Assembly: GCF_000621865.1 (NCBI RefSeq)
Contig: NZ_JHXE01000013.1
Coordinates: 62,001 to 126,000 of the forward strand
Source of the DNA: Pseudobutyrivibrio sp. MD2005
GTDB taxonomy: Bacteria > Bacillota > Clostridia > Lachnospirales > Lachnospiraceae
Reading direction: 5' to 3'
DNA: 64,000 bases
The translations under genes were made by a program, and so were the position numbers. Below the pieces are notes generated by a model, which searched no databases, was not told the DNA's origin, and worked only from the letters and a program-made list of their open reading frames with translations. How positions within the stretch are numbered: position 1 is the first letter of the stretch; the number at the start of each line of letters is the position of its first letter. Below, one piece after another: positions 60,891 to 64,000 of the stretch.

Positions 60891-62687
60891 ATGGCGAAAG
60901 AACTAATTTCCAGGGAACAGGTGAAAATTGAAGACACCTGGAACCTTAATGATTTATATAAAAACGATGATGATTGGGAGGGGGATATTGCTCTTATCAA
61001 TGAAAAAGTGGCATTGATAAAAGACTACGAAGGTAAGGTGTGCCAATCGGCATCATCACTTCTTACAGTCTTAGAAAATGCAGCAGTTGCTTCTGAAAAA
61101 CTTGAAAAAGCATATAGTTATGCAGCCCGTCTTTTTGATCAGGATCAAGGAAATACAAAGCATCAGGGGATGAATGCTAGGATGTTTTCTCTGATGGCAG
61201 GGATTGGCTCTGAATTAGCCTTTATAGATCCAGAAATACTGGCTTGTGATGAAAAGAAGCTGGAGCAGTTTTACAAGGATGAGCCAGCGCTTGAACTATA
61301 TAGAAAGCAAATCCATGAAATACAAAGATTAAAGGCTCATACACTTTCGGCTGAAATGGAAAAGGTTGTGGCATTAACAGCTGAGATGTCCAACACTCCT
61401 GGGGAAGTTTACGAGGCATTTACAAATGTAGATATTACTTTCCCAACAATTAAGGACGAATCTGGTGAAGACGTGGTAATTACAAATGGACGTTTTGTTC
61501 CATTGTTGATGTCTTCAAACAGGCAGGTCAGAGAGGATGCGTTCCATGCATATTATGGAAGAATGAAGGAGTTTATCAACACCTTTGCGGCTTCTTATAA
61601 CGGTGAAGTAAAGCAGCGCATTTTTCATTCTCGTGTGAGAAATTATAGCTCTAATTTAGAGGCTGCAGTAGATGGAAATAATGTCTCTCCTGAGGTTTAC
61701 GAGAATCTTGTGAGTACCGTAAATGCGAATTTGGATAAGCTGCATGGGTACGTTTCTTTAAGAAAAAAGTGCTTGGGTGTGGATGAGCTACACATGTATG
61801 ATATCTACACTCCGATGATTTCAGATGTGGCAAAGTCAGTGAGCTATAAAGAGGCTCAAGAGACTATTTTAAAAGCTCTTGCGGTGCTTGGAGAAGATTA
61901 TGTTGCACTCCTAAAAGAAGGCTTTTCAAATCGTTGGATTGATGTATATGAAAATAAAGGCAAACGGGGTGGAGCATACTCTGCAACAGCATATGGATGC
62001 CATCCTTATATGCTCTTAAACTACAACGATACATTTGATGATATGTTTACAGTAGCACATGAAATGGGACATTCAATGCATTCTCATTATTCAAACAGTG
62101 CACAGCCATATATCTATTCCAACTACAAAATTTTTGTAGCTGAGGTGGCATCTACCTGCAATGAGATTTTACTTTTGGAATATCTGCTTAAAAACTGTGA
62201 TGATAAAAAGGAACGAGCATATCTTCTTAATCATTATTTGGATAGCTTTAAAGGCACAGTTTATCGCCAGACTCAGTTTGCAGAGTTTGAAAAGATTACG
62301 AATGAAATGGTGGAAAATGGAGAGTCATTGAACGCTGAAAATTTATCGTCCCTATATAAGGACATAAATGAGCGTTATTATGGTCTAGATATGATTTCGG
62401 ATGATGAAATTGCATATGAATGGGCTCGTATTCCTCATTTCTATTACAATTTTTATGTATATCAGTATGCAACATCATTCTGTGCCGCAGTTGCTATTGC
62501 AGAAATGATTCTTACTGAAGGTGATGAGGCGGTTGCCCGCTACAAGAAGTTTTTATCATCAGGATGTACGGATGCGCCAGTTGAGTTACTTAAGATAGCC
62601 GGAGTTGATTTGACTACACCGGCACCTATAGAGGCTGCATTGCGCAAAATGGGAGAGATAGTAGAAGAGCTGGCAGAGCTGGTATAA
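60891..62687 (+). CDS. pepF: Oligoendopeptidase F
   Basis: A 598-residue cytoplasmic zinc metallopeptidase of family M3B. The zinc motif HEMGHSMH is at about residues 390-397 and a Glu ligand follows in VAEVASTCNEILL. The N-terminus (EDTWNLNDLYKNDDDWE) and the C-terminal FYVYQYATSFCAAVAIAE are typical. It degrades short peptides. ATG 60891 has GGAGGA 8 nt upstream; the TTG at 60876 includes that site and is rejected. Confidence 0.95.
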   Translation: MAKELISREQVKIEDTWNLNDLYKNDDDWEGDIALINEKVALIKDYEGKVCQSASSLLTVLENAAVASEKLEKAYSYAARLFDQDQGNTKHQGMNARMFSLMAGIGSELAFIDPEILACDEKKLEQFYKDEPALELYRKQIHEIQRLKAHTLSAEMEKVVALTAEMSNTPGEVYEAFTNVDITFPTIKDESGEDVVITNGRFVPLLMSSNRQVREDAFHAYYGRMKEFINTFAASYNGEVKQRIFHSRVRNYSSNLEAAVDGNNVSPEVYENLVSTVNANLDKLHGYVSLRKKCLGVDELHMYDIYTPMISDVAKSVSYKEAQETILKALAVLGEDYVALLKEGFSNRWIDVYENKGKRGGAYSATAYGCHPYMLLNYNDTFDDMFTVAHEMGHSMHSHYSNSAQPYIYSNYKIFVAEVASTCNEILLLEYLLKNCDDKKERAYLLNHYLDSFKGTVYRQTQFAEFEKITNEMVENGESLNAENLSSLYKDINERYYGLDMISDDEIAYEWARIPHFYYNFYVYQYATSFCAAVAIAEMILTEGDEAVARYKKFLSSGCTDAPVELLKIAGVDLTTPAPIEAALRKMGEIVEELAELV

Positions 62688-62709
62688 AATCGTTTGCGAG
62701 GATAATGTT

Positions 62710-63687
62710 ATGGCGAAAGCAAAATTTTGGGTGATAGAAGGTGTTAATGAAGTTATAAAGGGGTATTATACTGCCGGAAAGGGTAAGACAGCAGCTATCG
62801 AAAGCATCGATGGAAAGGTCTACGAGCTTAGATGTCAGTTTAAGGGGTACACATCTGAAAGCGAAGCCTGTCAGGCGCTTAAAGGTAGTGGCGCTGCTTC
62901 AAAAGTAGCGTCTTCTTCTGGCAGTAGCTTTAGTTTTGAACCAGGCACCTACATAGGCTCCGATGAAGTTGGTAAAATCGAGCCTTTAAAGCAGGTTATG
63001 GTAGTGGCTGTTTATGCATCAGCAGATAAGTTTGCAGCATTAAACGAGCTGGGGGTTGATGATTCCAAAAAGCTTAAAAATAAAATAGGTGCCATTGGCA
63101 AGGAACTTACAGGCTTTGAATCTTACACTGATATAGAATCAGGCAAGGTTTATGAAAACGAAAAATACGGCTTGGCGTTTTGCCCGGTAATACTTACCAG
63201 TGCCCAGTATAATGCAAAGCATGATATCATGAATGCCAATGAGGCTCTTACAGAGTTGCACAACGCAGCTAATATGACACTTTATAATCATCTCAAGAGC
63301 AAGAACATCCAGATAAAGGGATTTATCATCGATGATTATATGAATGGTTATGGAGATAAAAAGTTTAAATCATATCTTGATAATCTATCTGGAATCACTG
63401 AAAAGATTACAGATCAGGCCGGGCTGTTGGCTCATTTTGAAAAGAAAGCAGATGGCATATATAAAGAAATAGTTGGTACGGCATCAGATATTTGTGCATA
63501 CATGGATTTACTTTGGCAGGAATATCTCAATGCTAAGTACGGAATGGAACTAGATTATGGAAATGATGTAAAGACAAAAGCTACACTCATCCAATCCTTT
63601 AATAGGATTAAAGAAATCGATGAGGATATGCTTGACGTCAAGCATACACAGACATACGAAGACTGGAAAAAAATAACAGGAAATTGA
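62710..63687 (+). CDS. RNase HII/HIII-like protein with N-terminal viroplasmin-like domain
   Basis: A 325-residue protein. Residues 1-60 (AKFWVIEGVNEVIKGYY, then CQFKGYTSESEACQAL) resemble the viroplasmin/RNase HI hybrid-binding domain. A Ser-rich linker (62-76) leads to an RNase HIII-like domain with YIGSDEVGK (D85, E86), VDDSKKLKNK, ELHNAANMTLYNHL and FIIDDYM (D208/D209). The block after the first motif, normally GKGDYFGPV, reads GKIEPLKQV. The usual role is removal of RNA from RNA-DNA hybrids. It is followed 28 bp later by dnaE, which fits a replication or repair role. The ribosome site is GAGGAT. Confidence 0.75.
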   Translation: MAKAKFWVIEGVNEVIKGYYTAGKGKTAAIESIDGKVYELRCQFKGYTSESEACQALKGSGAASKVASSSGSSFSFEPGTYIGSDEVGKIEPLKQVMVVAVYASADKFAALNELGVDDSKKLKNKIGAIGKELTGFESYTDIESGKVYENEKYGLAFCPVILTSAQYNAKHDIMNANEALTELHNAANMTLYNHLKSKNIQIKGFIIDDYMNGYGDKKFKSYLDNLSGITEKITDQAGLLAHFEKKADGIYKEIVGTASDICAYMDLLWQEYLNAKYGMELDYGNDVKTKATLIQSFNRIKEIDEDMLDVKHTQTYEDWKKITGN

Positions 63688-63715
63688 TATTCCAAAACAG
63701 AAAGAGGTTATAAAT

Positions 63716-64000
63716 TTGAGTTTTGTACATCTACACACACATACTGAATATTCACTTTTGGATGGTTCCAATAAAATCAAATCCTACGTAAAAAAGTGTT
63801 TGGACATGGGCATGACAGCAGCAGCTATCACTGACCATGGAAATATGTACGGTGTCACTAAGTTTTATGATGAGTGTATGGCGCAGGGGCTCAAGCCTGT
63901 TATTGGCTGCGAAGTATATGTGGCTCCCGGTTCCAGATTTGATAGAGAAATGGTGAAGGGTGAGGATAGATACTATCACCTTATTTTGCTTGCAGAAAAT
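63716..64000 (+). CDS. dnaE: DNA polymerase III alpha subunit, N-terminal part
   Basis: The frame from TTG 63716 stays open to the right edge (95 codons). It reads SFVHLHTHTEYSLLDGSNKI, then AAAITDHGNMYGVTKFYDE and KPVIGCEVYVAPGSR, the conserved start of the PHP domain of DnaE. The His and Asp residues of the PHP metal site (HLHTHTEYS, ITDHGN) are intact. AGAGG at 63702-63706 serves as ribosome site. The gene is cut by the window end. Confidence 0.95.
   Translation, partial: MSFVHLHTHTEYSLLDGSNKIKSYVKKCLDMGMTAAAITDHGNMYGVTKFYDECMAQGLKPVIGCEVYVAPGSRFDREMVKGEDRYYHLILLAEN

Overview
The window looks like a chromosome segment of a plant-polysaccharide-degrading member of the Lachnospiraceae (Butyrivibrio / Pseudobutyrivibrio / Roseburia type). 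The evidence is low G+C, strong AGGAGG ribosome sites with some TTG and GTG starts, a DUF3793-flavodoxin pair, the YesM/YesN-LplABC style of sugar operon, and a mannan gene set closely resembling the one known from Roseburia intestinalis. The genus is an inference. No phage, IS element or CRISPR array is visible.

Layout. 1-2784: end of a HerA-type ATPase gene, a DUF3793-flavodoxin operon behind a promoter with two overlapping palindromes, and six tRNA genes (Pro, Gly, Arg, His, Gln, Lys) read from one strong promoter. 2851-10840: housekeeping and surface genes (NhaC-type antiporter, shikimate-kinase-like protein, SprT-like protease with a PcrA-type tail, DUF6273-Big2 exported protein, GNAT, AraC regulator, anchored amidase, AEC permease, ECF S component). 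11094-14220: an FucI/AraA-type isomerase and a xylulokinase separated by a 145-nt imperfect hairpin. 14221-16380: a small patchwork of a 29-bp tandem repeat, an AAA ATPase, an unknown small gene and a frameshifted phosphoesterase remnant.

16280-34027 is a complete intracellular beta-mannan pathway. It has two LacI regulators and one AraC regulator, an ABC importer (binding protein and two permeases), an epimerase, three GH130 proteins, two acetylesterases (CE2-like and CE17-like), a single polypeptide joining a GH1 beta-glycosidase to mannose-6-phosphate isomerase, and a phosphohexomutase. Imported acetylated manno-oligosaccharides would be deacetylated, epimerised at the reducing end and phosphorolysed to mannose-1-phosphate. 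The mutase and isomerase would then carry this to fructose-6-phosphate. No secreted mannanase is in the window.

34069-41982: a reverse-strand block (cytidylate-kinase-like, arginase-like, TrkH, TrkA, FliD-like orphan), then guaA. After guaA comes a promoter that reads through a regularly spaced array of inverted ATGCAWCCC motifs (53-bp period) into a gene for a PD-(D/E)XK-like protein. I regard this array-plus-nuclease unit as the strongest candidate for an undescribed system.

42017-57015 is a xylo-oligosaccharide locus: YesL-like protein, GH3, SGNH esterase, GH43, YesM/YesN two-component system, LplA/B/C importer, GH8 exo-oligoxylanase (Rex) and DUF4867. 57232-64000 is housekeeping: ArsC/Spx-like, HAD, CYTH, DHH phosphoesterase, PepF, an RNase HIII-like protein with an extra N-terminal domain, and the start of dnaE, which runs off the right edge. 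Across the whole window an orientation-biased 10-mer, CGTAAATRCG, recurs far more often than base composition predicts.
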